64,000 bases of DNA from Serratia liquefaciens (GTDB lineage: Bacteria > Pseudomonadota > Gammaproteobacteria > Enterobacterales > Enterobacteriaceae). Position numbers and translations under genes: made by a program. Under the pieces are notes generated by a model. That model saw only the letters and a program-made list of their open reading frames with translations, searched no databases and was not told the origin of the DNA. Every line of letters begins with the position of its first letter. Within the stretch, counting starts at the first letter, position 1. Positions 51,418 to 60,557 of the stretch are shown here, piece after piece. The stretch covers positions 4,587,019-4,651,018 of the forward strand of contig NZ_CP088930.1 of assembly GCF_027594825.1 (NCBI RefSeq). Direction: 5' to 3'.

Positions 51418-53184
51418 GTGAATCAATTTATACCGCGCAATGAAATTGCGGATGTTATACGGACACGCAGTAAAGTTTTTTGGACCGTTGGCATATTCAC
51501 CGCATTTATTAACTTGTTAATGCTTGTTCCTTCAATCTATATGCTCCAGGTTTATGACCGGGTGCTTCCTTCGCGCAATGAAATCACCTTACTGATGCTG
51601 ACGCTGATTATGCTGGGAATGTTCGGCATGATGGCGCTGCTGGAGTATGTGCGCAGCATGGTGGTGATCCGTATCGGTAGCCAATTGGATATGCGTTTGA
51701 ATACGCGGGTTTATACGGCAGCGTACGAATCTAACCTTAAGAATGGTTCTTCCGATGCAGGGCAGATGCTGGGTGATTTGACTACCGTACGGCAGTTCCT
51801 GACCGGCAGCGCATTGTTTGCTTTCTTCGATGCGCCCTGGTTCCCGATTTACCTGCTGGTGATTTTCCTGTTCAACCCGTGGCTGGGTTTGTTTGCTCTG
51901 GTTGGCTCATTGCTGCTGGTTGCGTTGGCGGTGGTCAACGAAATGGTTTCCAAGCAACCCTTGGGCGAAGCGAGCAAGTTATCGATCATGTCCAGCAGCC
52001 TGGCGAGTACCAATTTGCGCAATGCTGAAGTGATCGAAGCATTGGGCATGCTGCCTAATCTAAAAAGACGCTGGTTTGGATTGCATCAGAGATTTCTGAA
52101 TAGCCAGCGTGTTGCCAGCGAGCGCGCGACTACCGTCAGTTCCATCACCAAATTTGTTCGTCTCTCTCTGCAGTCATTGGTCCTGGGGCTAGGGGGATGG
52201 TTGGCGATTGATGGGCATATCACTCCCGGCATGATGATAGCGGGCTCTATTTTGATGGGGCGTACTCTGGCGCCCATCGAGCAGGTGATTAACGTCTGGA
52301 AAAGCTGGAGCTCGGCCAAACTGTCCTATCAGCGTTTGGTCAAACTGCTTGATAAGCATCCTCCGCGCGGAATGGGGATGTCGCTTCCCCGTCCTGAAGG
52401 GATCATCTCGGTCGAAGGCGTCACCGCCACCCCTCCGGGATCAAAAGCCGATGCGGTGTTGCACAATGTCAGCTTTGCTATTCAACCCGGCGACGTGCTA
52501 GGGATTATCGGACCAAGCGCTTCCGGCAAGTCTACGCTGGCGCGTTTACTGGTCGGTATCTGGCCGGTCAGTGAGGGCATTGTGCGTCTTGATAATGCTG
52601 ATATCTACCAGTGGAATAAAGATGAGCTGGGGCCCTACATTGGCTACCTGCCGCAGGATATCGAGCTCTTTGCCGGCACCATCGCCGAAAACATAGCTCG
52701 CTTTAACGATATCGACTCCGAGAAAGTCATTGAAGCCGCCAAGCTGGCTGGGGTGCATGAGCTGATCCTGCGTTTCCCTAATGGTTACGATTCGATCATC
52801 GGTAATGGCGGGGCCGGGTTATCCGGCGGGCAGAAGCAGCGTATTGGCCTGGCGCGTGCGCTGTATGGCGATCCATCTCTGATTGTGTTGGACGAGCCTA
52901 ACTCCAATTTGGATGACGCCGGTGAGAAAGCGCTGAATCAGGCCATTTTGTTCCTCAAGCAGCGTAATAAAACGGTGATCCTGATTACCCATCGTACCAA
53001 CCTGCTGTCGATGACCACCAAGTTGCTGCTGTTGGTTAACGGTAGCGTCAATGCGTTTGGCCCAACGCAGCAAGTTCTGCAAGCGCTGGCCAATGCGCAA
53101 AAAGCGCAAACGCCACAGCAAGCCGTGCGTGCGGTCAATTCCGAGCCGGACGAAGGCAATATCCCAAAAACTCAAATTAATTAA
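51418..53184 (+). CDS. lipB: Type I secretion ABC transporter LipB
   Basis: Inner-membrane ATPase of the Lip exporter, which in S. marcescens secretes lipase LipA, protease PrtA and SlaA. The 588-residue protein has an N-terminal membrane domain of six segments and a C-terminal ATPase with GPSASGKSTLARLL, LSGGQKQRIGLARAL and LIVLDEPNSNLDD. No N-terminal C39 peptidase domain is present, as in the PrtD family. The start is a GTG at 51418 (NQFIPRNEIADVIRTRSKVF follows); the overlapping ATG two bases earlier reads straight into a stop. Followed by lipC and lipD. Confidence 0.95.
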   Translation: MNQFIPRNEIADVIRTRSKVFWTVGIFTAFINLLMLVPSIYMLQVYDRVLPSRNEITLLMLTLIMLGMFGMMALLEYVRSMVVIRIGSQLDMRLNTRVYTAAYESNLKNGSSDAGQMLGDLTTVRQFLTGSALFAFFDAPWFPIYLLVIFLFNPWLGLFALVGSLLLVALAVVNEMVSKQPLGEASKLSIMSSSLASTNLRNAEVIEALGMLPNLKRRWFGLHQRFLNSQRVASERATTVSSITKFVRLSLQSLVLGLGGWLAIDGHITPGMMIAGSILMGRTLAPIEQVINVWKSWSSAKLSYQRLVKLLDKHPPRGMGMSLPRPEGIISVEGVTATPPGSKADAVLHNVSFAIQPGDVLGIIGPSASGKSTLARLLVGIWPVSEGIVRLDNADIYQWNKDELGPYIGYLPQDIELFAGTIAENIARFNDIDSEKVIEAAKLAGVHELILRFPNGYDSIIGNGGAGLSGGQKQRIGLARALYGDPSLIVLDEPNSNLDDAGEKALNQAILFLKQRNKTVILITHRTNLLSMTTKLLLLVNGSVNAFGPTQQVLQALANAQKAQTPQQAVRAVNSEPDEGNIPKTQIN

Positions 53185-53238
53185 GCCGTGAACTTGCCGG
53201 GCGGGGCAACAGCGCCGCCTGCAGTCGAAGGAGTTGGT

Positions 53239-54570
53239 ATGTCTACGCACATTGGCGAGCCGCAAGACTCGTATTCAGAAGAGATCCCACAAGACGAGCG
53301 GCGTTTTACCCGCATGGGGTGGTTGGTGGTGGGGCTGGGCCTGTTTGGTTTTTTCGCCTGGGCTGCCTTTGCACCTTTGGATAAAGGGGTTGCTTCGCCA
53401 GGCTCGGTGATCGTTTCCGGCAACCGCAAGACCGTGCAGGCGCCAGCCAGCGGCATCATTAAAAGCATCACTGTAAAAGAAGGCGACAGGGTTAAAGCCG
53501 GTGAAGTATTGGTGCAACTGAGTCAGGTACAGGCGCAGGCGCAGGTTGATTCTCTACGCGATCAATATTACACCACCCTGGCCACTGAAGGCCGCCTGCT
53601 TGCTGAACGTGATGGATTAAGCAAAGTCACTTTTTCGCCGGTCTTCGAACAACTCCAGGCTCAGCCGCGGGTTGCCGAGATCATCGCGCTGCAAACCCAG
53701 CTCTTCTCCTCACGCCGTCAGGGGCTGCAAAGCGAAGTCGACGGTTATAAGCAGTCGATGGACGGTATGCGCTTCCAGCTAAAAGGCCTGCAGGATTCCA
53801 GGGTCAACAAGCAGATCCAACTTTCCAGCCTGCGCGAGCAGATGAACAGCATGAAACAACTGGCTGCCGACGGTTATTTACCGCGTAACCGTTATCTTGA
53901 AGTGCAGCGTCAGTTTGCGGAAGTTAACAGCAGCATCGATGAAACCGTCGGGCGTATCGGCCAGGTACAAAAACAGCTGCAGGAATCTCAGCAGCGGATC
54001 GATCAGCGTTTTGCCGACTATCAGCGCGAGGTTAGAACCCAACTGGCGCAAACGCAGATGGATGCCAGCGAGTTCAGAAACAAACTGGAAATGGCGAATT
54101 TTGATCTCGGCAACACCGCTATCACTTCGCCGGTGGATGGCACCGTAGTCGGGTTGAATATCTTTACTCAGGGGGGCGTCGTGGGAGCGGGTGACCACCT
54201 GATGGACGTTGTACCTAGCCAGGCTACGCTGGTGGTGGATTCCCGCCTGAAGGTAGAGCTGATTGACAAGGTGTACAACGGGTTGCCGGTGGATTTGATG
54301 TTTACCGCTTTCAACCAGAACAAAACCCCGAAAATCCCGGGGACGGTGACGTTGGTTTCTGCCGACCGGTTGGTGGACAAGGCCAATGGCGAACCCTACT
54401 ACCAAATGCAGGTTACGGTATCGCCGGAAGGCATGAAAATGCTGGGTGGGGAAGACGTTAAGCCGGGGATGCCTGTTGAGGTGTTTGTGAAGACGGGGTC
54501 GCGCTCACTGTTGAGCTATTTGTTTAAACCTATTTTGGATCGCGCTCATACTTCATTAACCGAGGAATAA
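53239..54570 (+). CDS. lipC: Type I secretion membrane fusion protein LipC
   Basis: Periplasmic adaptor that links LipB to LipD. From the ATG at 53239, preceded by GAAGGAG at 53227-53233, the protein has 443 residues; the open frame extends 17 codons further to a GTG without a ribosome site. One N-terminal membrane segment (GWLVVGLGLFGFFAWAAFAP) is followed by the HlyD-type lipoyl half motifs (VQAPASGIIKSITVKEGDRV; ITSPVDGTVVGLNIF), coiled coils between them and a beta-barrel C-terminus. Confidence 0.95.
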   Translation: MSTHIGEPQDSYSEEIPQDERRFTRMGWLVVGLGLFGFFAWAAFAPLDKGVASPGSVIVSGNRKTVQAPASGIIKSITVKEGDRVKAGEVLVQLSQVQAQAQVDSLRDQYYTTLATEGRLLAERDGLSKVTFSPVFEQLQAQPRVAEIIALQTQLFSSRRQGLQSEVDGYKQSMDGMRFQLKGLQDSRVNKQIQLSSLREQMNSMKQLAADGYLPRNRYLEVQRQFAEVNSSIDETVGRIGQVQKQLQESQQRIDQRFADYQREVRTQLAQTQMDASEFRNKLEMANFDLGNTAITSPVDGTVVGLNIFTQGGVVGAGDHLMDVVPSQATLVVDSRLKVELIDKVYNGLPVDLMFTAFNQNKTPKIPGTVTLVSADRLVDKANGEPYYQMQVTVSPEGMKMLGGEDVKPGMPVEVFVKTGSRSLLSYLFKPILDRAHTSLTEE

Positions 54571-54572
54571 TT

Positions 54573-55952
54573 TTGATTCAATTTAAACGACAGGTTGCTG
54601 GCCTTGCTATCAGTACCCTCTTGTTTGCGATAGCTGCGCCGGTTCATTCGATAGGGATTCTAGACGCATATTCGCTGGCACTTGAAAAAGATCCGACCTT
54701 TCGGGCGGCTATAAAAGAGAAAGAAGCGGGGGATGAAAACGAAAACATTGGCAGGGCGGGGTTGCTGCCGAAGGTATCGGCCAATTACCAGAATTCACCG
54801 CGTAACTGGCAGACGCAAAAGTATCCGGCGAGTGACATTTTTGGCAATAGCCTTGGTGAGGCGACCAAGCGGCAACAGTATCGCAGCCATTCCAGTTCGA
54901 TAACGCTGACGCAACCGTTGTTCGATTACGAAGCCTATGCGCGTTACAAGGCCGGTGTGGCGCAAACGCTGATGTCGGATGAGCGTTACCGCAGTAAGTA
55001 TCTGGATCTAGCTGTGCGGGTGATATCCGCCTATGTTGAAGTGGCTTACTCCAAAGACCAGATTGCGCTGGCCTCAGCGCAAAAGGCGGCTTACAAAGAG
55101 CAATTGGCGCTGAACGATCGATTAATGAGCGCGGGTGAAGGTACCATTACCGATGTTTCAGAAACCCAGGCGCGCTACAGTCTGGCAGAGGCGCAGGAAA
55201 TCGAGGCACGTGATGCCCTGGATGCGGCACAACGCGAGCTGGAGGTGATTATTGGCGTACCGCTCGATCAACTGGATGAGCTGCAGGTACTGCGCCCCGG
55301 TAAATTCCAGGTGGCGCCGTTAATCCCTTCCAAATTTGAAGAGTGGCAAAAAATTGCCCTGGAGAATAACCCGATGTTGGCTGCCTCGCGCCATGGCGTT
55401 GATGCCGCCAAGTATGAGGTGGAGAGAAACCGCGCGGGCTTTATGCCGCAGGTTCAGCTCTATGCTTCGCACTCAGAAAATGATTCCAGCAGTGATAACA
55501 CGGTTAACCAAAAATACCGCACCGACAGTATCGGCGTGCAGGTGAGCGTGCCGATCTATGCCGGCGGTGGGGTGTCAGCATCGACTCGCCAGGCGGCATC
55601 CCGCTATGGGCAGGCGATGTATGAAATGGATGCGCAAGTCGGCACCACGCTGAACGATCTGCGTAAGCAGTTCAATCTTTGCATCAGCAGCCGCGCCAAA
55701 TTAGCGGCGTATGAACTGGCGGTAAAATCGGCGACAACGCAGGTCACTGCCACACGCCAGAGCGTGTTGGCCGGGCAGCGTGTCAACGTTGATGTGCTGA
55801 ATGCCGAGCAACAGCTTTACAGCGCGCAGCGTGATCTGGCTTCGGCCAAGTACACCTACATAAAGTCCTGGGTCACCCTGTTGAGCGACTCGGGAACGCT
55901 CGACGAAAAGGACGTGAAACGGGTGGCGCAGTATTTCTCTATGAATCGCTGA
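54573..55952 (+). CDS. lipD: Outer-membrane TolC-like protein LipD
   Basis: Outer-membrane channel of the Lip exporter, 459 residues, with a Sec signal peptide (FKRQVAGLAISTLLFAIAAP, cleavage near VHS). The mature part begins GILDAYSLALEKDPTFRAA, the usual start of TolC family proteins, and contains the two repeats with coiled-coil helices. The start codon is TTG at 54573: GAGG at 54562-54565 is well placed and no ATG lies before the signal core. It begins 2 bases after lipC. A terminator follows. Confidence 0.94.
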   Translation: MIQFKRQVAGLAISTLLFAIAAPVHSIGILDAYSLALEKDPTFRAAIKEKEAGDENENIGRAGLLPKVSANYQNSPRNWQTQKYPASDIFGNSLGEATKRQQYRSHSSSITLTQPLFDYEAYARYKAGVAQTLMSDERYRSKYLDLAVRVISAYVEVAYSKDQIALASAQKAAYKEQLALNDRLMSAGEGTITDVSETQARYSLAEAQEIEARDALDAAQRELEVIIGVPLDQLDELQVLRPGKFQVAPLIPSKFEEWQKIALENNPMLAASRHGVDAAKYEVERNRAGFMPQVQLYASHSENDSSSDNTVNQKYRTDSIGVQVSVPIYAGGGVSASTRQAASRYGQAMYEMDAQVGTTLNDLRKQFNLCISSRAKLAAYELAVKSATTQVTATRQSVLAGQRVNVDVLNAEQQLYSAQRDLASAKYTYIKSWVTLLSDSGTLDEKDVKRVAQYFSMNR

Positions 55953-56000
55953 GCGGGTAGGGGTAAATGGTTCAAATACTCGCCATGAGTATTTGTCTGA

Positions 56001-56027
56001 AAGAGCAGCCCTGAGCTGCTCTTTTTT
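56001..56027 (+). terminator. Terminator after lipBCD
   Basis: AGAGCAGC/GCTGCTCT with loop CCTGA is followed by TTTTT. A second small hairpin, CAAATACTC/GAGTATTTG, lies just before it at 55973-55995. Confidence 0.92.
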
Positions 56028-56046
56028 GTCTCAATACGTTATTACT

Positions 56047-56330
56047 TTAGTCGGGCTTTCTTGCAAAGTACCGCGCTGCCTTTTTCATAATATCTCGTTC
56101 GTCCTCAGATCGTTTAAGTTGCGCTTTCAGCTTAAGGATCTCCGTTCTGGCATCCAGTAAATCCTGGCCTGGTGCCCGTTGTTATCAGGTTTTACTGAGC
56201 GCAACCATTTATAAAGACGGTGTGCCGACACGACAAGCCTTTCTGAAACATCGGCAACAGAATCGCCCCGCTCAGTGATCTGGCGGATAGCTTCTTCTTT
56301 AAATTCAGGGGAGAATCGTGGTGTGACCAT
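56047..56330 (-). pseudogene. IS3-family transposase OrfA remnant (frameshifted)
   Basis: The minus-strand frame from 56330 starts MVTPRFSPEFKEEAIRQITE, typical of IS3-type OrfA, with the helix-turn-helix around VADVSERLVVSAHRLYKWL. After about 55 residues the frame breaks near 56170. The remaining OrfA sequence continues in another phase (ILKLKAQLKRSEDE, then KKAARYFARKPD and a stop at 56047). GGAGGAG precedes the ATG. No OrfB follows; the space to lipD is under 100 bases. It is therefore an inactive, truncated insertion sequence. Confidence 0.88.
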
Positions 56331-56381
56331 AGACTCCTCCTATGCTCAAAATATAGGCCAGATTTGTCTACGGGCTCTGGG

Positions 56382-56420
56382 TCAATCAACAGGGCTGCAT
56401 TTCGCAGCCCTGTTGATTGA
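56382..56420. repeat. 17-bp perfect inverted repeat beside the IS remnant
   Basis: TCAATCAACAGGGCTGC and its exact complement GCAGCCCTGTTGATTGA flank a 5-base loop. It lies about 50 bases upstream of the orfA remnant start, near where the IS end should be. No T-run on either side. It could be a former terminator of lipBCD or galE surroundings into which the IS inserted, or part of the element. Confidence 0.6.
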
Positions 56421-56644
56421 ATGAGTTTGATAAGCGGAACTGTAATCAATGAATACGGGCTCAATAATGGGCGTTGCTATCGAGCACATATGATTTATCC
56501 TAAAGACAATGACGTCGAGGGCAGTTAGTGTTATCAACTTTGCTGTCTTGTCCATTTTGGGCTGGAACCCCCCAAAGGCTATCGGTTCGAGATAGTGATA
56601 GAATTTATGTCGTTAGCGCTGCAGGCGCGCATAAGGAGTGGTGA

Positions 56645-57664
56645 ATGGCAATTTTAGTTACCGGTGGCGCCGGTTATATTGGTTCTCATACGGTATTAGC
56701 CTTGCTGGAACGCGGTGAAGAAGTGATCGTGCTTGATAATCTGTCAAACTCGTCAGAAGAATCACTGAATCGTGTCGAAAAGTTAACGGGCAGAGCGGCT
56801 ACTTTTTATCAGGGTGATGTCCAAAATGGCGACTCTTTGCGTAGCATATTCGATGCGCATGATATTTCTGCCGTCATACATTTCGCTGGATTGAAGGCGG
56901 TGGGGGAGTCGACTCGTAAACCGCTCGAATACTACCAGAATAATGTTTCCGGCACTTTGGTGCTCCTGGACGAAATGCGTCGTGCCGGTGTAACTAAATT
57001 TATCTTCAGTTCTTCCGCGACGGTCTATGGCACGCCGGAGCATGTCCCGTTGCTTGAAACTTCCCGTGTTGGCGGAACCACAAACCCATACGGAACGTCG
57101 AAACTGATGGCAGAGCAGATGCTGCAAGACTTCGCGAAAGCGGAACCTCATTTTTCAATTACTGCGCTGCGTTACTTCAATCCCGTCGGTGCCCATGAGT
57201 CTGGTATGATTGGTGAAGATCCTAACGGTATTCCTAATAATTTGTTGCCTTATATTTCTCAGGTGGCCATCGGTAAACTGGAAAAATTGTCTGTTTATGG
57301 TGATGACTACCCAACGCCTGATGGCACCGGCGTGCGTGATTATATCCATGTGATGGATTTGGCTGAAGGCCACCTCAAGGCAATCGATCATATTGACGAT
57401 CAAAAAGGCTTTACCGTCTACAATTTGGGGACCGGTATCGGCTACTCAGTGTTAGAAATGTTGCATGCATTTGAGAATGCCTCAGGGTGCTCGGTGAGCT
57501 ATCAAATCGTACCGCGCCGTGACGGGGATATAGCCGAATGTTGGTCTGCTCCTGAATTGGCGGCTGAAAAGCTGGGATGGAAAGCGAAACGTGATCTGGA
57601 CACTATGATGCGTGATGCTTGGAATTGGCAAAAAAACAACCCGCAAGGCTACCAACGTCATTAA
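56645..57664 (+). CDS. galE: UDP-glucose 4-epimerase
   Basis: Interconverts UDP-glucose and UDP-galactose (some members also the N-acetyl forms). The 339-residue short-chain dehydrogenase has the NAD motif GGAGYIGSH at the N-terminus, the catalytic SSSATVYG serine region and YGTSK (Tyr-x3-Lys), and the substrate segment [24 protein letters not shown] lies 8 bases upstream of the ATG. It precedes the O-antigen genes and is not in a gal operon here, so it probably serves surface glycan synthesis. Confidence 0.95.
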   Translation: MAILVTGGAGYIGSHTVLALLERGEEVIVLDNLSNSSEESLNRVEKLTGRAATFYQGDVQNGDSLRSIFDAHDISAVIHFAGLKAVGESTRKPLEYYQNNVSGTLVLLDEMRRAGVTKFIFSSSATVYGTPEHVPLLETSRVGGTTNPYGTSKLMAEQMLQDFAKAEPHFSITALRYFNPVGAHESGMIGEDPNGIPNNLLPYISQVAIGKLEKLSVYGDDYPTPDGTGVRDYIHVMDLAEGHLKAIDHIDDQKGFTVYNLGTGIGYSVLEMLHAFENASGCSVSYQIVPRRDGDIAECWSAPELAAEKLGWKAKRDLDTMMRDAWNWQKNNPQGYQRH

Positions 57665-58024
57665 TGTTTTCGCTTAGAGGGAAAGCTGTGCGAGTGGGCG
57701 CAGCTACGAATAATAATTGTTCTTTTTGAGCTGATGTTAATAGCCCATAAAAAGCAAAGAACCTCACTCTGCCCGCCAGCGAGGATGCTGGTGGGCAACA
57801 TTAATTGTGACTGTTTTTTTGTGGTTTAGTGTCGGATATTTTGATTAGTTGTGCTAACCTCGCGTACCTCTGTCTAGCGTGCTTCGTTGAACTTTTCATA
57901 CTTCATTATTGTTTAGTGTGTATTAAGAAAGTGATTGCATGGGTAGTATAGACTGGCGCTGTGGCGCATGTTCAGAAGACAGTTGTTGGTCTCTGAGGTA
58001 GAGTTTTTGCTAGCAGGTTATCTA
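57665..58024 (+). other. Gap between galE and rmlC with a terminator-like hairpin
   Basis: A 360-base gene-free stretch. GCCCGCCAGC (57771-57780) pairs with GCTGGTGGGC (57787-57796) with one G-T pair; the following AACATTAATT is not a T-run, so termination after galE is only likely. The frame upstream of rmlC is open from 57968 but has no coding character. No ops or JUMPstart element is visible before rmlC. Promoter of the rmlC unit probably lies at 57850-57960. Confidence 0.55.
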
Positions 58025-58558
58025 ATGAAAGTGATTGATACACCAGTCGTAGGTGTGAAACTGATTGAGCCAAAGGTTTTCGGCGATCGCCGAGGCTTTT
58101 TCGTCGAAACTTTTCAAAAAAGTCGTTATCAGGAATTGCTGAATATCGATGTTGATTTTGTGCAGGATAACCACTCCCGCTCCTCAAAAGGCGTGTTACG
58201 TGGCCTGCATTTTCAGCGCGTAAACCCCCAGGGGAAACTCGTCAGAGTTGTCCGTGGCGAAGTCTATGATGTTGTTGTTGACATTAGGGTTGACTCACCG
58301 ACGTTCAAGAAGTGGGTGGGGGTGTACCTATCAGAAGATAATCAAAACCAACTTTGGGTCCCGCCTGGTCTTGCACATGGCTTTTTGGTGATTTCAGATA
58401 TTGCTGATTTTGAATACAAATGTACTGAGTATTATGATCCTGACAGCGAAGCCTGTCTGTTATGGAACGACCCTGAGATCGGGATTGATTGGCCTACCGG
58501 TGAACCTCTGCTGTCGCCAAAGGATCTGCAAGGAAAACTACTTAGAGAGCTTTTTTGA
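58025..58558 (+). CDS. rmlC: dTDP-4-dehydrorhamnose 3,5-epimerase
   Basis: Third enzyme of dTDP-L-rhamnose synthesis. From the ATG at 58025 the protein has 177 residues, the normal size, starting MKVIDTPVVGVKLIEPKVFG, which matches the family; the longer open frame does not. Present are DRRGFFVETF, the active-site QDNHSRSSKGVLRGLHFQ and VWVPPGLAHGF-like sequence (LWVPPGLAHGFLVIS). It overlaps rmlD by one base (TGATG). The usual partners rmlA and rmlB are not in the window. Confidence 0.95.
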   Translation: MKVIDTPVVGVKLIEPKVFGDRRGFFVETFQKSRYQELLNIDVDFVQDNHSRSSKGVLRGLHFQRVNPQGKLVRVVRGEVYDVVVDIRVDSPTFKKWVGVYLSEDNQNQLWVPPGLAHGFLVISDIADFEYKCTEYYDPDSEACLLWNDPEIGIDWPTGEPLLSPKDLQGKLLRELF

Positions 58559-59421
58559 TGCGTGTACTTTTGACAGGTTCGGCGGGGCAACTAGGGCGCT
58601 GTTTCACCGATAGACTACCATCTGGGTGGATCTTGATGGCTTCCGATAGCTTGCAGCTTGATATCACAGATCCTGAAGCTATTACGAAAGCTGTAACGGA
58701 GTTTGCACCCGATGCCATTGTCAATGCTGCTGCCTATACTGCAGTCGATAAAGCTGAATCTGAGCCTGAGTTGGCGAAAGCTATCAATTCAGATGGTCCA
58801 GGCTATCTTGCTTCGGCTGCTGCATTGCTGAATATTCCTTTTGTGCATGTATCTACCGACTATGTATTCGATGGTTGCGCTAGCGAACCTTACAGTGAAG
58901 CTACGCCCTGTTCGCCAAAGAACGTCTATGGTAAAACCAAACTTGACGGTGAAGTTGCTGCGCTGAATGCCAATCCCAAAACTATCGTTATAAGAACGGC
59001 TTGGGTTTTCAGTGAGTATGGAAATAACTTTGTTAAGACTATGCTACGAGTGGGAATGCAAAGAGATGAGCTGGGCGTAGTGGACGACCAATTTGGTAGC
59101 CCAACCTACGCGGGCGATATCGCTGATGCCATTATCGCCATGTTGCAATCTCCTGGTGCGTACGGGGTTTATCATTTTTGCGGCGATTCGGCCGTTTCCT
59201 GGTGCGATTTTGCACGGGAAATTTTTAAGATTGCTAATGAGACTGCTCTTTATCCGCACCGGGTTGCAATCAAGCCTATTGCCACTCAAGAATACCCGAC
59301 ACCGGCATCCAGACCGGCTTACTCTATTCTAAGTACTGATAAGATCTGTGCCTTGAATCTTAAGCCAAGTCCTTGGCGTCGGCAGCTACGAACCGTTGTC
59401 AGTAAGCTATTGTCTCAGTAA
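58558..59421 (+). CDS. rmlD: dTDP-4-dehydrorhamnose reductase
   Basis: Last enzyme of dTDP-L-rhamnose synthesis, reducing the 4-keto group. The 287-residue short-chain dehydrogenase has RVLLTGSAGQLGRCF, the region DAIVNAAAYTAVDKAE characteristic of RmlD, and the catalytic HVSTDYVFDG with YGKTKLDGE. Its ATG overlaps the rmlC stop, so both are co-translated. A hairpin follows at 59444-59467. Confidence 0.95.
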   Translation: MRVLLTGSAGQLGRCFTDRLPSGWILMASDSLQLDITDPEAITKAVTEFAPDAIVNAAAYTAVDKAESEPELAKAINSDGPGYLASAAALLNIPFVHVSTDYVFDGCASEPYSEATPCSPKNVYGKTKLDGEVAALNANPKTIVIRTAWVFSEYGNNFVKTMLRVGMQRDELGVVDDQFGSPTYAGDIADAIIAMLQSPGAYGVYHFCGDSAVSWCDFAREIFKIANETALYPHRVAIKPIATQEYPTPASRPAYSILSTDKICALNLKPSPWRRQLRTVVSKLLSQ

Positions 59422-59443
59422 TGAGATTTTGTTGAGTGAAATG

Positions 59444-59467
59444 AAAGGGGATAATGTTATCCCCTTT
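59444..59467 (+). terminator. Hairpin after rmlD
   Basis: AAAGGGGATA/TATCCCCTTT with loop ATGT; GATGTTTTTG follows, so the T-run begins 3 bases late. It may weakly terminate rmlCD transcription ahead of the glycosyltransferase gene. Confidence 0.6.
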
Positions 59468-59566
59468 GATGTTTTTGCTGGATGGCTATGATTTTTCATA
59501 CTGCAGTGATGAATGATAAGCTCAGCAATGACCAGAATTACGTAACACTATTTTATTAAAAAAATT

Positions 59567-60433
59567 ATGGTTCTAGGAACTTCATACGGCATGTCTTCAG
59601 AACAAAAACGATACCAAATTGTTACCTCAATCGTTTTGTATAACCACAGCTACGCTCAACTGGAAGATACCTTGTTGTCACTGCTTAGCGAAGCTTGTGT
59701 TGAAAAGATCGTCTTGGTCGATAACGGAGGTTCAGACTGGGCAGCCTCCTTAGATAACCCTCGGATCAGCTACATTGTGGCTGATGCCAACAGAGGGTTT
59801 GGTTATGGCCACAACCTTGCTATGAAACGCTACCTGGACGAGTGCGATTACTTTCTGATCTGCAATCCGGATATCAGTTTTGAGCCTGGGGCGCTTGAAC
59901 GTCTCTATCATTTTGCCAGAGATGGAAAGCATCAGTTTGTCTCTCCCCGTATCCATTATAGCGATGGGCGCTTCCAGTTTAGCTGTCGTTTGTTGCCTAC
60001 ACCGTCAAACTTGTTTTTACGCCGATTTTTCCCTCAATGGGGGGCCAAGTTGGATATCAAATATGAAATACAACGTGCTGATTATACAAAATCTTTTTCA
60101 GTTCCGTCGGTTTCAGGCTGTTTTATGCTTCTAGAATCAATGTTATTGAAGCGCCTCGAGGGGTTTGATGAAAGGTATTTCATGTATCTGGAGGACGTGG
60201 ATCTTTGTCGCCGGGCATTGTCAATGACCGATATCATCTATTTCCCAGGGGCCACGATTATTCATGTGTTTGGTAAGGGATCTTACAAGAACTTGAATTT
60301 ATTCATTTATCATATGAAATCCGTAGTGCTGTACTTCAACAAGTGGGGATGGTTTTATGATCCGCTAAGGTCTAAGGCAAATCAAAAATGCTTAAAAACG
60401 ATCCCCATGACTTCGTCTGATAAGTCGCAGTAG
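59567..60433 (+). CDS. GT2-family glycosyltransferase, probably rhamnosyltransferase (WbbL-like)
   Basis: A 288-residue GT-A enzyme. The start region TSIVLYNHSYAQLEDTLLSL, VLVDNGGSD, the metal-binding NPDISFEPGALERL and the later LEDVDLCRRA motif are typical of rhamnosyl-transferring GT2 proteins such as WbbL. Next to rmlCD this suggests addition of rhamnose to the O-antigen or its adaptor. The start is uncertain: ATG at 59567 has no clear ribosome site and a second ATG eight codons later (MSSEQKRYQ) is also possible. Confidence 0.82.
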   Translation: MVLGTSYGMSSEQKRYQIVTSIVLYNHSYAQLEDTLLSLLSEACVEKIVLVDNGGSDWAASLDNPRISYIVADANRGFGYGHNLAMKRYLDECDYFLICNPDISFEPGALERLYHFARDGKHQFVSPRIHYSDGRFQFSCRLLPTPSNLFLRRFFPQWGAKLDIKYEIQRADYTKSFSVPSVSGCFMLLESMLLKRLEGFDERYFMYLEDVDLCRRALSMTDIIYFPGATIIHVFGKGSYKNLNLFIYHMKSVVLYFNKWGWFYDPLRSKANQKCLKTIPMTSSDKSQ

Positions 60434-60557
60434 AATGACTGACTATCAGAAAGACCGGCTTTATGAGTTTAATTACATCTAAGGTGTTGATTATGTTTGT
60501 TATGACTGGGTGCGATTTTGGAGCACAGAGCGTTGTCATGATGGTGAGGTGGGGGCA

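Noticed and set aside
51246..51443. Small plus-strand frame of 65 codons before lipB
   Set aside because: It overlaps the lipB start, shows no ribosome site and its translation resembles no protein; it lies in the AT-rich promoter region.
57968..58024. In-frame extension of rmlC by 19 codons
   Set aside because: Family proteins begin a few residues before IEPKVFG; the ATG at 58025 gives that, and the extension has no similarity.
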